A stretch of 64,000 nt of DNA from Clostridia bacterium (lineage in GTDB: Bacteria; Bacillota; Clostridia; Lachnospirales; Lachnospiraceae). A program made the translations under genes and the position numbers. Positions 17,838 through 26,860 of the stretch are shown here, piece after piece. Position 1 is the stretch's first letter. Every line of letters begins with the position of its first letter. The notes beneath the pieces were generated by a model, which made no database searches, was not told the DNA's origin, and worked only from the letters and a program-made list of their open reading frames with translations. The stretch covers positions 16,108 to 80,107 of the forward strand of contig CAJTIM010000022.1 in assembly GCA_910576325.1 (NCBI GenBank). Direction: 5' to 3'.

Positions 17838-18405
17838 GTCGAACTCCTCCTATTCCCTATCATAATAGCAGAATTTTTTCGACACGTCATCCCATTTTTC
17901 GACATTTTGTAAAATTAATAAAACCCTAAGGAAATGTGCGGATTATTTTTCCGCCCCCTTTATGAAGCCGCCGCGCCGCGGACAGTGATTTGCTTTTTGT
18001 ATCCGCATCAGAGGGGTCCGGTCCGCATACATGAAAATCCGCCGCGCCGCCGCTTCCCCCAAAAGGAGATCGTGATAGATATCAACGGAGAAATCTGACT
18101 GCTTATTTACTGTAAATTATAACAATCGTGGAATGTCTCACCGAAATGGTGCGTGATCTCAAAGCATGGCTTACACATCGCCTATGTAACCGGAATGCTC
18201 TTTTGCCTCCTTTCCGCAGGCAGCTCTCCTATGTATATTATATTCGGCTTTTCCCAAATCATGCATGGTCTTATAAAATTTTATAAAATCTTAATAAAAA
18301 ATTGGCATTTTTGGCATATTGACTTCCGTTTTAATATTGTATATACTTTGAAAAATGTATATAATAATTATAAGTAATTTGATTACGGATTTGGATGTGG
18401 TGATT
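17838..18405. other. 568-base intergenic region, GH18 gene to mecA
   Basis: The left part (about 17940-18060) is GC-rich with repeated CCGCCGCGCCGC runs. The right part is AT-rich and ends in the mecA promoter. I see no convincing gene; a reading frame at 18153-18377 has no ribosome site and overlaps the promoter. An undetected small RNA is possible but unsupported. Confidence 0.4.
18319..18347 (+). promoter_or_regulatory. Promoter of mecA
   Basis: TTGACT (18319-18324) and TATACT (18342-18347) with a 17-base spacer give a near-consensus sigma-A promoter, about 60 bases before the mecA start. Confidence 0.8.
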
Positions 18406-19146
18406 ATGAAGATAGAAAAATTAAATGACAACCAGATACGCTGTACATTGACCAAGGATGATCTGGCCACCCGCCAGATCAAGCTCAGTGAGCTTGCCTA
18501 CGGTACGGAGAAGACCAAAGCGCTGTTCCGTGATATGATGCAGCAGGCGTCTGTTGATTTTGGATTCGAAGCGGATAATATCCCTCTGATGATAGAGGCC
18601 ATTCCCCTTCCCAATGAGTGTATTGTACTCATTATTACAAAGGTGGAGGACCCCGAGGAGTTGGACGCACGTTTTGCCAAGTTTGCTCCCGGGGAAGACA
18701 ATCATTTTGAGGAGTTCTCCGAGCTTGGCAATTCTCTTCCCGAGGGCGCAGACAATGTGCTGGATATTTTCCGCAAGCTGATTGAACGCCATCTGAAGGA
18801 AGGCTCCAAGGAGGAAAAGGAAGAGAAAGCCATTGCTCTTGCTCAGGAGCTGGATTTGACCCGCCTGTATTTCTTCCCCAATCTGGATAGTGTGATTTCC
18901 GTCGCCCATGTGCTTGAGGGCTGCTACAGCGGTCACAATACGCTGTTCCGCATGAAAAAGGACGGCAGCTACTGCCTTATTGTCCGCAAAAGCAATCATA
19001 CGCCGGAGGAATTCAACAAGATTTCCAATATTCTCTCCGAATACGGGACCCACGAAAAATATGCTTCCGCCAATGAAGCTTATCTGGATGAGCATGAAGA
19101 GCTTATGATCCGGGATGACGCGCTTCAGAAGCTGGCGCTTTTATAG
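18406..19146 (+). CDS. mecA: ClpC adaptor protein MecA
   Basis: This 246-residue adaptor delivers substrates to the ClpCP protease (competence factor in Bacillus). The N-terminal target-binding domain starts MKIEKLNDNQIRCTLTKDDL. An acidic Glu-rich linker is at about 90-140, and the C-terminal ClpC-binding domain includes LYFFPNLDSVISVAHVL. The start at 18406 is chosen from family alignment; the frame is open back to 18355 but those residues do not fit. It has its own promoter and a strong shared terminator. Confidence 0.9.
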   Translation: MKIEKLNDNQIRCTLTKDDLATRQIKLSELAYGTEKTKALFRDMMQQASVDFGFEADNIPLMIEAIPLPNECIVLIITKVEDPEELDARFAKFAPGEDNHFEEFSELGNSLPEGADNVLDIFRKLIERHLKEGSKEEKEEKAIALAQELDLTRLYFFPNLDSVISVAHVLEGCYSGHNTLFRMKKDGSYCLIVRKSNHTPEEFNKISNILSEYGTHEKYASANEAYLDEHEELMIRDDALQKLALL

Positions 19147-19159
19147 TAACGGGGATATA

Positions 19160-19211
19160 AAAAGAATCCGGGACATCTTCCTTTGTAAAGGGAGATGTCC
19201 CGGATTCTTTT
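19160..19211. terminator. Bidirectional terminator between mecA and the DUF1858 gene
   Basis: Perfect 18-base arms (19160-19177 and 19194-19211) are flanked by A and T runs on both sides. It serves the two convergent genes and overlaps the stop codon of the DUF1858 gene. Confidence 0.88.
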
Positions 19212-19413
19212 ATTCTGCCTCCAGAAATGCATTCAGCCGGGCCGTCAGCACATCCGGGTCCATTCCATGAACCATAGCGGCCTCCTCAAGTGATTCAAAC
19301 TGATGAGACGGGCAGCCTACGCAGTGCATTCCCTCCCGCATCAGGATCCCTGCCATATTCTCATCCACCTGAAGGATCTGTCCCATGAGCATGTCTTTGG
19401 TGATCTTTGCCAT
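19210..19413 (-). CDS. DUF1858 domain protein (redox-disulfide type)
   Basis: This 67-residue protein matches the DUF1858 pattern. It starts with a hydrophobic [11 protein letters not shown] helix and has a central [23 protein letters not shown] carrying a CxxC pair (Cys39-x-x-Cys42 region). It ends in a short helix. Such proteins accompany hybrid-cluster or other redox enzymes in anaerobes, but no partner enzyme is adjacent. AAAGGAGGAAG precedes the ATG. Confidence 0.85.
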   Translation of the reverse strand: MAKITKDMLMGQILQVDENMAGILMREGMHCVGCPSHQFESLEEAAMVHGMDPDVLTARLNAFLEAE

Positions 19414-19659
19414 CCGAAGCTTCCTCCTTTTGTTTTATTCAATGTATTTCTATTATTTGCCTAACCGCAAAATTTATTATAATTTAATTCCTACTATTTT
19501 GCAAGGATTTTTTACCAACCGGAATTTCGCTTTTTATATTTTTTCCACTTGTATAATCTTTCACTTTATATTAAAATACACGTAGGGTCCTAAGACATGT
19601 CAGTCACCTGATATGCTTCGGAAGGATCGGAACGAGAGAATATAAGGAGGATCGGTATT

Positions 19660-19830
19660 ATGGCATATGTAATCAATGACGATTGCGCAAACTGCGGTTC
19701 CTGTGCGGCCGTATGTCCTGCAGAGGCTATCAGCGAGGGCGAAGGCAAGTATGTAATTGATGCTGACGCTTGTCTGGATTGCGGAACCTGCGAAGCAGAA
19801 TGTCCCACCGGCGCAATCAGTGCGGAATAA
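19660..19830 (+). CDS. Clostridial-type 2[4Fe-4S] ferredoxin
   Basis: This 56-residue electron carrier has two cluster motifs: CANCGSCAAVCP in the first half and CLDCGTCEAECP in the second, eight cysteines in all. The two halves are internally repeated, as in classic clostridial ferredoxins. The ribosome site TAAGGAGG (19643-19650) is nine bases before the ATG. It is a single gene with its own terminator, probably highly expressed. Confidence 0.96.
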   Translation: MAYVINDDCANCGSCAAVCPAEAISEGEGKYVIDADACLDCGTCEAECPTGAISAE

Positions 19831-19874
19831 TAGCTCCCGCAGCTGCGGAAGCAAAGTCTTTTAAAGATGCGACA

Positions 19875-19906
19875 GGGGGCAGACCTACACGGTCTGTCCC
19901 CTTCTT
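19875..19906 (+). terminator. Terminator after the ferredoxin gene
   Basis: Eleven-base arms (19875-19885 and 19891-19901, one G-T pair) with a 5-base loop are followed by TTCTTT. The second arm overlaps the 3' end of the convergent MerR-family gene. Confidence 0.75.
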
Positions 19907-20481
19907 TGTCCAAAAAAGCTCCGCTTTTTCTTTTCTTCCTTTTTCAAGAACGCCCGTTCTTTCCTGGACTTCTGGGAGCTGCGGATCGCTTCATCCAGAC
20001 GTTTAAAGCGCTCGTCCTCCCGCTCCTCCTTCATGCGAAGAAGATAATCCATCTCCTTAATCACATTGCCGCTGACCTGAGTACTGATCTCCTGCCCCAT
20101 TTTCTCCGTGTGATCTTCCAGCGCTTCGGAAATCAGCCGACTCATGATGCACTGAAACTGCTGCATCTTCTCTTCTCGCATAACTGCCGGTTCATCCGCA
20201 GGCGCCGGAAGCTTGTCCACCCTTGCCAGCAAATGGGTAATCTCCGTCTCTCCCTTGGCAAGATCCGGGAGGAGCATCTTGATCGCCTTCAGCTGGACCC
20301 CCTGCTCCTTCAGCTCCCGAATACGCCGGAACAGCTGAATATTCTCTTCCGTATAATAACGATGGCCCATTTCATTACGGCCGATGGGCAGCTCCAGCTC
20401 CTCTTCCCAATAGCGGAGTACATGGGCTTCCACGTCCACCAGTTTGGCCGCATCGGAAATCATATACCGCATTTCGCTCAT
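19885..20481 (-). CDS. MerR-family helix-turn-helix regulator
   Basis: This 198-residue DNA-binding protein has an N-terminal MerR winged helix: MISDAAKLVDVEAHVLRYWE, then HRYYTEENIQLFRRIRELKEQG. A charged, probably helical C-terminus lies beyond residue 90 and ends in a Lys/Arg-rich tail. It lacks effector-binding cysteines. The ATG at 20481 is chosen because GGAGG lies nine bases upstream; the frame is open to 20517. Its promoter is bracketed by a 16-base inverted repeat, which suggests autoregulation. RacA-like chromosome binding is a possible but unproven role. Confidence 0.78.
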   Translation of the reverse strand: MSEMRYMISDAAKLVDVEAHVLRYWEEELELPIGRNEMGHRYYTEENIQLFRRIRELKEQGVQLKAIKMLLPDLAKGETEITHLLARVDKLPAPADEPAVMREEKMQQFQCIMSRLISEALEDHTEKMGQEISTQVSGNVIKEMDYLLRMKEEREDERFKRLDEAIRSSQKSRKERAFLKKEEKKKRSFFGQRRGQTV

Positions 20482-20496
20482 ACTTATTCCTCCGAT

Positions 20497-20569
20497 TTTT
20501 ATGTAAATTTTTTCCATATTCTACATTATACCAGCTTTATACGGAATTGCAAGAAAAATTTACATAAAA
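20497..20569. promoter_or_regulatory. MerR gene promoter flanked by a 16-bp inverted repeat
   Basis: The minus-strand promoter TTGCAA (20552-20547), 16-base spacer, TATAAT (20530-20525, with TGG extension) is bracketed by exact arms TTTTATGTAAATTTTT (20497-20512) and its reverse complement (20554-20569). The right arm lies upstream of the -35, and the left arm lies between the -10 and the start codon. This is a likely operator pair. Confidence 0.65.
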
Positions 20570-20579
20570 TGTAAAAACA

Positions 20580-20603
20580 GCTGCTGTCAGCTGAGACAGC
20601 AGC
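20580..20603 (-). terminator. Terminator after dnaB
   Basis: Nine-base perfect arms (20580-20588, 20595-20603; GCTGCTGTC) with a 6-base loop are followed by TGTTTTTA on the minus strand. They end the gdpP-rplI-dnaB transcript. Confidence 0.8.
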
Positions 20604-20637
20604 CATTCCTTTGCTCTGTTATAGTCTGATAACGGCA

Positions 20638-21981
20638 CTACATCACCGGCCTTGGATTGTAGTTTTTAAATGCGGTATATTCCGGCATCCACAGCAGGTT
20701 AATTGTACCAATGGGACCGTTTCTCTGCTTGGCCACAATTACCTCGGCCAGATTCTTCATCTCCGAATCTTTGTTATAATAGGAATCACGATACAAAAAC
20801 ATTACCATATCCGCATCCTGCTCAATCGCTCCCGAATCACGAAGATCCGAAAGAATGGGTCTGTGGTCCGGTCTCTGCTCCACTGCACGGCTCAGCTGAG
20901 AAAGGGCTATTACCGGCACATTCAGCTCTCTTGCCAGTCCCTTTAAGCCTCTGGATATATCGGAAATCTCCTGCTGCCGGGAATCGGAAGACCGGCCGGA
21001 TCCTGTCATCAGCTGCAGGTAGTCAATCATCACAATCCCCAGGCGGTGTTCCAGCTTGTACTTTCTGCATTTGCTGCGGAGCTCCGCCAGCGTGATGCCC
21101 GGCGTATCGTCAATAATCAGATTGGAGTTCGCAACTCCCTCAGCTCCCTCCACCAGGCGCTCCCAGTCATTATCCGTAAGATTTCCGTTCCGCAGCTTCT
21201 GGGCATCCACCCCGGATTCCATGGAAAGCAGGCGGTTCACCAGCTGCTCCTTGGACATCTCCAGGCTGAAGATTGCCACCGTCACATCATGGCGGAAGGC
21301 CATATACTGCGCGATATTCAATACAAAGGCGGTCTTTCCCATCGAAGGACGGGCCGCAATCAAAATCAAATCTGACGGCTGAAAGCCCGAGGTCTGATAA
21401 TCCAGGTCCTTGAAGCCCGTAGCCACTCCCGTTACATTTCCTTTTGTTCGGGAGGCCGTCTCAATCTTTTGAATTGTATTCAGTACCACCTGCTTAATGG
21501 GGACAAATTCCCCGCTGTTTCTCCGCTGCACCAGGTCAAAAATCTTTTTCTCCGTCTGCTCCAGCACCTCGTCCAGAGATTCCACGCCGCCGTAGCAGAG
21601 GTTGCTGATCTCGTCATTGGCCCGGATCAGTCTGCGCAAAGTAGATTTCTCGGCCACAATATTGGCGTATTTCTTAATATTGGTGGAGCGAAAATCAGAA
21701 TCCAGGATATCACGCATAAATTCCATGCTGCTGATCTCCTCCGGAACCTCCTTTGCCCGCAGATGATTCTGCAGCGTTACCAGATCAACGGGCTCATTAC
21801 GGTTAAACAGCTCTACCATGGCTTCAAAGATCACGCCGTACTGTCTCTGATAAAAATCCTCCCCTGTAATAATCTCCGAGGCAACGAGAATGGCTTCCCG
21901 ATCCATAATCATGGAGCCGATAACGGAGCGCTCCGCCTCCTGACTGTGGGGCATCGTTCGTTTAATAATTGCTTCTTCCAT
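20638..21981 (-). CDS. dnaB: Replicative DNA helicase DnaB
   Basis: This 447-residue hexameric helicase unwinds DNA ahead of the replication fork. The N-terminal DnaB domain starts PHSQEAERSVIGSMIMDREA. The RecA-like core has Walker A ARPSMGKTAF, Walker B IVMIDYLQLM and the arginine-finger region LRDSGAIEQDADMVMFLYR. It starts one base after the rplI stop, so it is tightly coupled. The gene order gdpP-rplI-dnaB is standard in Firmicutes. Confidence 0.97.
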   Translation of the reverse strand: MEEAIIKRTMPHSQEAERSVIGSMIMDREAILVASEIITGEDFYQRQYGVIFEAMVELFNRNEPVDLVTLQNHLRAKEVPEEISSMEFMRDILDSDFRSTNIKKYANIVAEKSTLRRLIRANDEISNLCYGGVESLDEVLEQTEKKIFDLVQRRNSGEFVPIKQVVLNTIQKIETASRTKGNVTGVATGFKDLDYQTSGFQPSDLILIAARPSMGKTAFVLNIAQYMAFRHDVTVAIFSLEMSKEQLVNRLLSMESGVDAQKLRNGNLTDNDWERLVEGAEGVANSNLIIDDTPGITLAELRSKCRKYKLEHRLGIVMIDYLQLMTGSGRSSDSRQQEISDISRGLKGLARELNVPVIALSQLSRAVEQRPDHRPILSDLRDSGAIEQDADMVMFLYRDSYYNKDSEMKNLAEVIVAKQRNGPIGTINLLWMPEYTAFKNYNPRPVM

Positions 21982-21982
21982 C

Positions 21983-22429
21983 TTATGCTTCTCTTACATT
22001 TACCTTAAGCTGCGCGGTTACCTTCGGATGCAGCTTAATGGGAACCATCTGTGTTCCAATGGTTTTGATTGGGCTGGGAAGCTGCATTTTTTTCTTATCC
22101 AGCTCTATTCCAAGCTGCTCCTGTGCCGCCTGGGCAATCTCCTTTGAGGACACGGAACCGAAGATCTTGCCGCCCTCGCCCGCCTTGATGCTTACGTTGA
22201 CCTCCAGCTTGGAGATCTGCTCCGCAAATGCGACTGCCTCCTCATATATTTCTTTGGCCACCTTCTCCTCATTGGCTTTTTTCAGCTTCAAATCATTCAT
22301 GTTCTTAGGCGTAGCCTCCACACCCAGCTTTTTCGCCAGAATAAAGTTGCGGGCATAACCGTCATTTACCTCAACCAGCTGTCCCTTTTTTCCCAGAGAT
22401 TTTACATCCTCTATTAAAATTACTTTCAT
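21983..22429 (-). CDS. rplI: 50S ribosomal protein L9
   Basis: This 148-residue L9 has the family signature GKKGQLVEVNDGYARNFIL near the N-terminus (residues 14-32). A long connecting helix and a C-terminal rRNA-binding domain (GKIFGSVSSKEIAQA) follow. The start overlaps the gdpP stop by four bases, which implies translational coupling. Confidence 0.97.
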   Translation of the reverse strand: MKVILIEDVKSLGKKGQLVEVNDGYARNFILAKKLGVEATPKNMNDLKLKKANEEKVAKEIYEEAVAFAEQISKLEVNVSIKAGEGGKIFGSVSSKEIAQAAQEQLGIELDKKKMQLPSPIKTIGTQMVPIKLHPKVTAQLKVNVREA

Positions 22430-24477
22430 TCGAATTCTCCTTCCTCCTGCATTTTTTCAATGGTATGCTTCACGATTTCCATAGCCTCGTCCACCTCACA
22501 GGCCAGCTGGGCACCTGCCATATTCATATGGCCGCCCCCGCCCATGCGCTCCATGAGAATCTGTACATTCACCTCGTCAATGGACCGAGCGCTGACAAAG
22601 GTCTGATTCTGATAATAGGTCAGCACAATGGACGCTTTCACTCCCACAATATCCAGAAGCTCATCCGCCGCCTGGGCTCCCACTATCGTGGGGCTCTCAA
22701 TATTCTCTGTGGGACACACGGAAATAGCAAAGCCATGATATACCTCCGCATGGCGAACTGCCTCCGCTCTGGCCTTATACTCCACCATTTCATTCCGAAA
22801 CAGCTTGCGGACACGGGTTACATCCGCACCGCAGCGTCTCAAGAAGGCTGCGGCCTCAAAGGTCCTGACACCTGTTCTCCTCATAAAGTTATCTGTATCC
22901 AGCACAATTCCGGCATAGAGGCAATCAGCCTCCGTGGACTTAATCTTAAGGCCCTCATCAAAATACTGAAGAATCTCCGCCACCATCTCACAGGCTGAGG
23001 ACGCATAGGGCTCAATGTAGGAGAGCACCGCATTCTCAATCTGCTCATTTGTCTGGCGGTGATGATCCAGCACTACTATGGTCGGCGTCCGGGTAAGCAG
23101 TTCACAACATTCCGTATAGTTGGGCCTGTTGGTATCCACCACCACAAGAACCGTGTTGCGGTCAATCATCTCCTGGGCCTGCGCGCCTGTCAAAAACATA
23201 TCGGTCTCGTAGGCCGGATTATCATTAAAGCTTTCCCGAAGGGGACGCACGGTATTCGTAATGTCATTGATAACGATATATGCCCGCTTTCCAAGCACCT
23301 TTGCCGCGCGGTAAATGCCGATGGCAGCTCCAAAGGCATCCATATCCGCCATCTTGTGCCCCATAACCATAACCTTATCCCGGCTCTCGATAAACTCCCG
23401 AAGAGCGTGAGCCTTCACCCTGGCCTTCACCCGGGTTGCTTTCTCTACCTGCTGAGTCTTGCCTCCGAAATAGGTGATGTTCTCCCCTTCCTTCGTAACG
23501 ACCTGATCGCCGCCCCTTGCCAGCGCCAGATCTATGGCAATCCGTGCAAAATCATAATTTTCCGCAAAACTAACCCCGCTCAAGCCCAGGCCTATACTGA
23601 GGGTCACAGCCATTTCATTGCCAATGTTCACGGTCTTTACATCCTGCAGTAGCTCAAACTTATTCTCCCGCATAATCGGCAGATATTTTTCCTGAAGGGC
23701 GATAAAGTACTTATCCTTCTCCATCTTCTTTACAATGCCGCCAAAAGCTCCGATGTATTTGTTAATCTTTCGGTCTACCAGGGCTACCAGAAGGGAACGC
23801 CGCACCTCCTCCACCGTATCCAGGGCTTCCTCATAATTGTCCAGATAAATCAGACCCGCTACGAGACGCTCCTCCTTATTCTTGCGGATATATTTATTCA
23901 GCTCCGTCTCATCGAACATATAAATGGCAATGAGATAGTCCGTATCCTCGTCCACATTCACAAGCTCATTGTTCTCCACCATGTGCTCCAGATAAACTCG
24001 CCGGATGTCAACCCGGAAATCCCTCTCCTCAAAGGAAAAACAGATAGTCCTGCTGTCATCGCTGTCCTCCTCTGACAGCAGCTCCCCTGAAAACTCCGGA
24101 AAGAACCAGGAGATCGGCTTGTGAATCGCCTTCCTGCTCTTCCTGCTGGCCTCAAAAAATGCGGTATTCCCCCACATAACTCTTCCCTCTTCATCCAAAA
24201 GGGCATAGGGAAGCGCCAGCTCCTTTAACAGCTTTCTCTGGACCTGACTGTACTGTGTTGCAAATGCAATCATTTCATTGTAAATCTGTGATCTGCTGCG
24301 CAGATACAAAACCACAACAATAAAAATATATATCACCAGAAATCCAGACATCAAAAGCCCGGCCTTCACAGAAATCGGATACATACAAATATTCATAATC
24401 AGCAGTAAAACGCTCATCAGGAGCGGCCATTTCGCATATCCGTTTAGCTGCCCCTTTATACGAATCTTTTCTTTCAT
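22426..24477 (-). CDS. gdpP: Cyclic-di-AMP phosphodiesterase GdpP
   Basis: This 683-residue membrane protein degrades c-di-AMP. Two N-terminal membrane helices (about 15-60) are followed by a PAS-like domain, a degenerate GGDEF domain, a DHH domain and a DHHA1 domain. In the DHH domain, MGHKMADMDAFGAAIG, VVVDTN and VVLDHHR supply the metal-binding residues. DHHA1 ends with GGGGHMNMAGAQL. The length matches the family. It heads the operon with rplI and dnaB. Confidence 0.95.
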   Translation of the reverse strand: MKEKIRIKGQLNGYAKWPLLMSVLLLIMNICMYPISVKAGLLMSGFLVIYIFIVVVLYLRSRSQIYNEMIAFATQYSQVQRKLLKELALPYALLDEEGRVMWGNTAFFEASRKSRKAIHKPISWFFPEFSGELLSEEDSDDSRTICFSFEERDFRVDIRRVYLEHMVENNELVNVDEDTDYLIAIYMFDETELNKYIRKNKEERLVAGLIYLDNYEEALDTVEEVRRSLLVALVDRKINKYIGAFGGIVKKMEKDKYFIALQEKYLPIMRENKFELLQDVKTVNIGNEMAVTLSIGLGLSGVSFAENYDFARIAIDLALARGGDQVVTKEGENITYFGGKTQQVEKATRVKARVKAHALREFIESRDKVMVMGHKMADMDAFGAAIGIYRAAKVLGKRAYIVINDITNTVRPLRESFNDNPAYETDMFLTGAQAQEMIDRNTVLVVVDTNRPNYTECCELLTRTPTIVVLDHHRQTNEQIENAVLSYIEPYASSACEMVAEILQYFDEGLKIKSTEADCLYAGIVLDTDNFMRRTGVRTFEAAAFLRRCGADVTRVRKLFRNEMVEYKARAEAVRHAEVYHGFAISVCPTENIESPTIVGAQAADELLDIVGVKASIVLTYYQNQTFVSARSIDEVNVQILMERMGGGGHMNMAGAQLACEVDEAMEIVKHTIEKMQEEGEFE

Positions 24478-24621
24478 CCTTTTATCTCCGTTATTTCATA
24501 CCGCTTATGTTCGCTTATCCGTAATGCGTATGAACAAGTTCATCCTGCTCACGCCGCATTTCTATATATTATATCACAGATTTTTCACATTTTCCATACA
24601 AATTCCGGAGGTTTGGTATTG

Positions 24622-24648
24622 AAAAAACCGCCGGCAAACGCCGGCGGC
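24622..24648 (-). terminator. Terminator after rpsR
   Basis: Eight-base GC-only arms (24628-24635, 24640-24647) with a 4-base loop are followed by TTTTTT on the minus strand. It is a strong intrinsic terminator for the rpsF-ssb-rpsR operon. Confidence 0.9.
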
Positions 24649-24656
24649 CTTAAAAA

Positions 24657-24923
24657 TCAGTCCATTACATAGGGCATAAGAGAAATATGACGCGCTCTCT
24701 TGATAGCTACCGTAAGCGCTCTCTGATGCTTTGCACAGTTTCCTGTGATTCTTCTGGGAAGGATCTTTCCTCTCTCAGATACGTATCTCTTTAATTTATT
24801 CACATCTTTATAGTTGATCTCATTATTCTCTTTTCCGCAGAATACACAGACTTTCTTTCTTCTGCGACCCATGCCCCTTCTTCTCATGGGAGCATCGCCT
24901 TTGTCGGATTTTGTGTAAGCCAT
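24657..24923 (-). CDS. rpsR: 30S ribosomal protein S18
   Basis: This 88-residue protein has an Arg-rich start and the S18 core ([20 protein letters not shown], then [20 protein letters not shown]). Two cysteines near the start (VCVFCGKEN) plus Cys/His later resemble the zinc-binding form of S18. It is the last gene of rpsF-ssb-rpsR, with an AGGAGGTAACGGC site. Confidence 0.97.
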   Translation of the reverse strand: MAYTKSDKGDAPMRRRGMGRRRKKVCVFCGKENNEINYKDVNKLKRYVSERGKILPRRITGNCAKHQRALTVAIKRARHISLMPYVMD

Positions 24924-24966
24924 GCCGTTACCTCCTTATATAATCTCTCTTTTCATTCCACGATTG

Positions 24967-25422
24967 TTAGTTGAAGGGCAGCTCCTCGTCAATGCCGTCC
25001 GGGATATTCATAAAGCCGTCTCCTGCCGCTGCGGACGGTTCCGGCATACTCTGCTGGAAGGAACCCTGCTGCTGATAGCCGCCGGTATGCTCGCCTGCCG
25101 CCGCCTTGCTCTCCGCAAACTCCTGCTCCTCTACCACGACATCTGTCGTATACACCTTCTGTCCGTCGCGGTTGGTATAGCTTCCTGTCTGAATCCGCCC
25201 GGTAATGGCAATCTTGGTTCCCTGGCGCAGATACTTCTCCGCAAACTCCGCCTGCCTTCCAAATGCCACGCAGCCGATAAAATCTGCGGTCTGATCGCCG
25301 TCTCTTCTAAATCTGCGATCTACGGCCAGTGTATATCTTGCTACCGCCGTGGCATTCTCACCCTGTGAGTAGCGCACATCCGGATCACGTGTCAAACGTC
25401 CCATTAAAATCACTTTATTCAT
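24967..25422 (-). CDS. ssb: Single-stranded DNA-binding protein
   Basis: This 151-residue SSB begins MNKVILMGRLTRDPDVRYSQ with an OB fold over residues 1-105. A flexible Gly/Gln/Ser linker and the acidic tip ending EELPFN, the site that recruits partner proteins, follow. It lies between rpsF and rpsR, the conserved bacterial order. Confidence 0.97.
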   Translation of the reverse strand: MNKVILMGRLTRDPDVRYSQGENATAVARYTLAVDRRFRRDGDQTADFIGCVAFGRQAEFAEKYLRQGTKIAITGRIQTGSYTNRDGQKVYTTDVVVEEQEFAESKAAAGEHTGGYQQQGSFQQSMPEPSAAAGDGFMNIPDGIDEELPFN

Positions 25423-25457
25423 ACTAACAATCCTCTACTTTCCGGTTAAACCTTGGT

Positions 25458-25745
25458 CTATGCGTCTTTGCGAACACACAGATAGCGGACAACATTCTCC
25501 ATGATGCGAACATGTCTCTCCACTTCAGCCGGGCAGGTTGTATCTGCTTCAAACTGAATAAAGTAGTAGTATGCTTCTCTCATGTGCTGAATCTCGTAAG
25601 CAAGTCTCTTCTTGCCCCAATCCTCAACCTCGGTCACAGTTCCGCCGTAACGGGCAATGTATTCTTTTGCCTTCTCTACGGTAGCTGTTCTTACGTCATC
25701 TTCTACCTTTGCATTCACAACCAATGCTAATTCATACTTGTTCAT
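25458..25745 (-). CDS. rpsF: 30S ribosomal protein S6
   Basis: This 95-residue protein has the S6 pattern MNKYELALVVNAKVED at the start and WGKKRLAYEIQHMREAYY in the middle. It is the first gene of the rpsF-ssb-rpsR operon, with an AAAAGGAGG site. In this family the S6:S18 complex represses its own leader; the 75-base leader here could hold such a site. Confidence 0.97.
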   Translation of the reverse strand: MNKYELALVVNAKVEDDVRTATVEKAKEYIARYGGTVTEVEDWGKKRLAYEIQHMREAYYYFIQFEADTTCPAEVERHVRIMENVVRYLCVRKDA

Positions 25746-25849
25746 GCTTTACCTCCTTTTGGTCTCTGGCTTCCTCTCTGGGGAGGAAACAAGGAAATGA
25801 ATAATCTATCACGAAATCAAACTATATCACATTTTTCCGGGAAATTCAA
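25746..25849 (-). promoter_or_regulatory. rpsF operon promoter and leader
   Basis: The minus-strand TTGAAT (25849-25844) and TATAGT (25826-25821) are 17 bases apart, with TGA extension. The leader contains a TTCCTC/GAGGAA hairpin (about 25770-25791) just before the ribosome site. It is a candidate S6:S18 autoregulatory element; the structure was not computed. Confidence 0.6.
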
Positions 25850-25948
25850 GTGCTTTTCCTAAAAATACGCATACAAAAAAGACAAATAGGGCAGGGAATT
25901 ACCGACAGCGAAGAGTCATTCAGACTGTCCGAAATACCTTGGAATCAT

Positions 25949-26134
25949 TTACGGTTCCGGCTGCCGGAGGCCCTTTGTGTTCTTTTCTACCAGCTTTCTT
26001 GCTATCATAATCTGGTGCCCGCACCCTAAGCATTTCAGGCGGAAATCGGCTCCTACACGGAGGATCTCCCACTCTGAGCTTCCGCAGGGATGCTGCTTTT
26101 TCAGTTTTACGATGTCTCCTACTTTATATTCCAC
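25949..26134 (-). CDS. DUF951 domain protein
   Basis: This 61-residue protein of the DUF951 family has KVGDIVKLKKQHPCGSSEWEI followed by RLKCLGCGHQIMIAR. The cysteines (PCGS and CLGC) could bind metal. The start is GTG at 26134. It overlaps the end of the sirtuin gene by 11 bases, so the two are translated together. The function of the family is unknown. Confidence 0.85.
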   Translation of the reverse strand: MEYKVGDIVKLKKQHPCGSSEWEILRVGADFRLKCLGCGHQIMIARKLVEKNTKGLRQPEP

Positions 26135-26846
26135 TTAGCACCTCTCCTATATTGGCCTGTATAAGCAGATCCGCATGGCTGTCTTTTGGAGTAGCCGCAC
26201 GGTTAATCACTACCAGATGCTTTCCTGTAAAGTAGTCAATCAGACCCGCGGCAGGATATACTGCCAGGGAGGTTCCCCCGATGATGAGAAGATCCGCATG
26301 GGCGATTGCCTCCACCGCTCCCTGGATCGTTCGATTGTCAAGGCCCTCCTCATAGAGTACGACATCAGGCTTAATGAGTCCGCCGCACTCGCAGCGGGGT
26401 ACGCCCTCTGCCTTCAGCATATATGCGGCATCATAAAATTTTCCGCATTTCTGACAGTAATTTCGATGTACGGAGCCGTGAAGCTCATATACCTTCTTAC
26501 TTCCGGCAAGCTGATGCAGCCCGTCAATATTCTGGGTTACAACTGCCGTCAGCTTTCCCAACTCCTCAAGCTCGGCCAGCTTTTTGTGGGCGGCATTGGG
26601 CTTTGCGTCCAAGCACAGCATCTTTTTCTTGTAAAACCGGTAAAATTCCTCCGTATTGCTTACAAAAAAGCTGTGGCTTAAGATGGTTTCCGGCGGATAA
26701 CTCCATTCCTGATGATATAAGCCGTCCGTGCTGCGAAAATCCGGGATGCCGCTCTCCGTAGAAACTCCGGCTCCCCCGAAAAATACAATTCGGCTGCTTT
26801 CCTCCACATACTCCTTTAAGCGTCCGATTCGTTCCTCTGCTGTCAT
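26124..26846 (-). CDS. cobB: NAD-dependent protein deacylase (sirtuin)
   Basis: This 240-residue Sir2-family enzyme removes acyl groups from lysine using NAD. Visible motifs are GAGVSTESGIPDFRS (NAD binding), TQNIDGLHQLAG with the catalytic His in the following LHGS, a zinc knuckle CQKC plus CECGG, and GTSLAVYPAAGLI. It is co-transcribed with a DUF951 gene. AGAAGGGATAGC precedes the ATG. Confidence 0.93.
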   Translation of the reverse strand: MTAEERIGRLKEYVEESSRIVFFGGAGVSTESGIPDFRSTDGLYHQEWSYPPETILSHSFFVSNTEEFYRFYKKKMLCLDAKPNAAHKKLAELEELGKLTAVVTQNIDGLHQLAGSKKVYELHGSVHRNYCQKCGKFYDAAYMLKAEGVPRCECGGLIKPDVVLYEEGLDNRTIQGAVEAIAHADLLIIGGTSLAVYPAAGLIDYFTGKHLVVINRAATPKDSHADLLIQANIGEVLSGI

Positions 26847-26860
26847 GCTATCCCTTCTCT

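Noticed and set aside
17935..18065. GC-rich segment with repeated CCGCCGCGCC runs as a possible structured RNA
   Set aside because: The two runs are neither exact direct nor exact inverted repeats, and no promoter or terminator frames them.
18421..19095. 224-residue minus-strand frame opposite mecA
   Set aside because: mecA has a promoter, terminator and family motifs. The antisense frame has no ribosome site.
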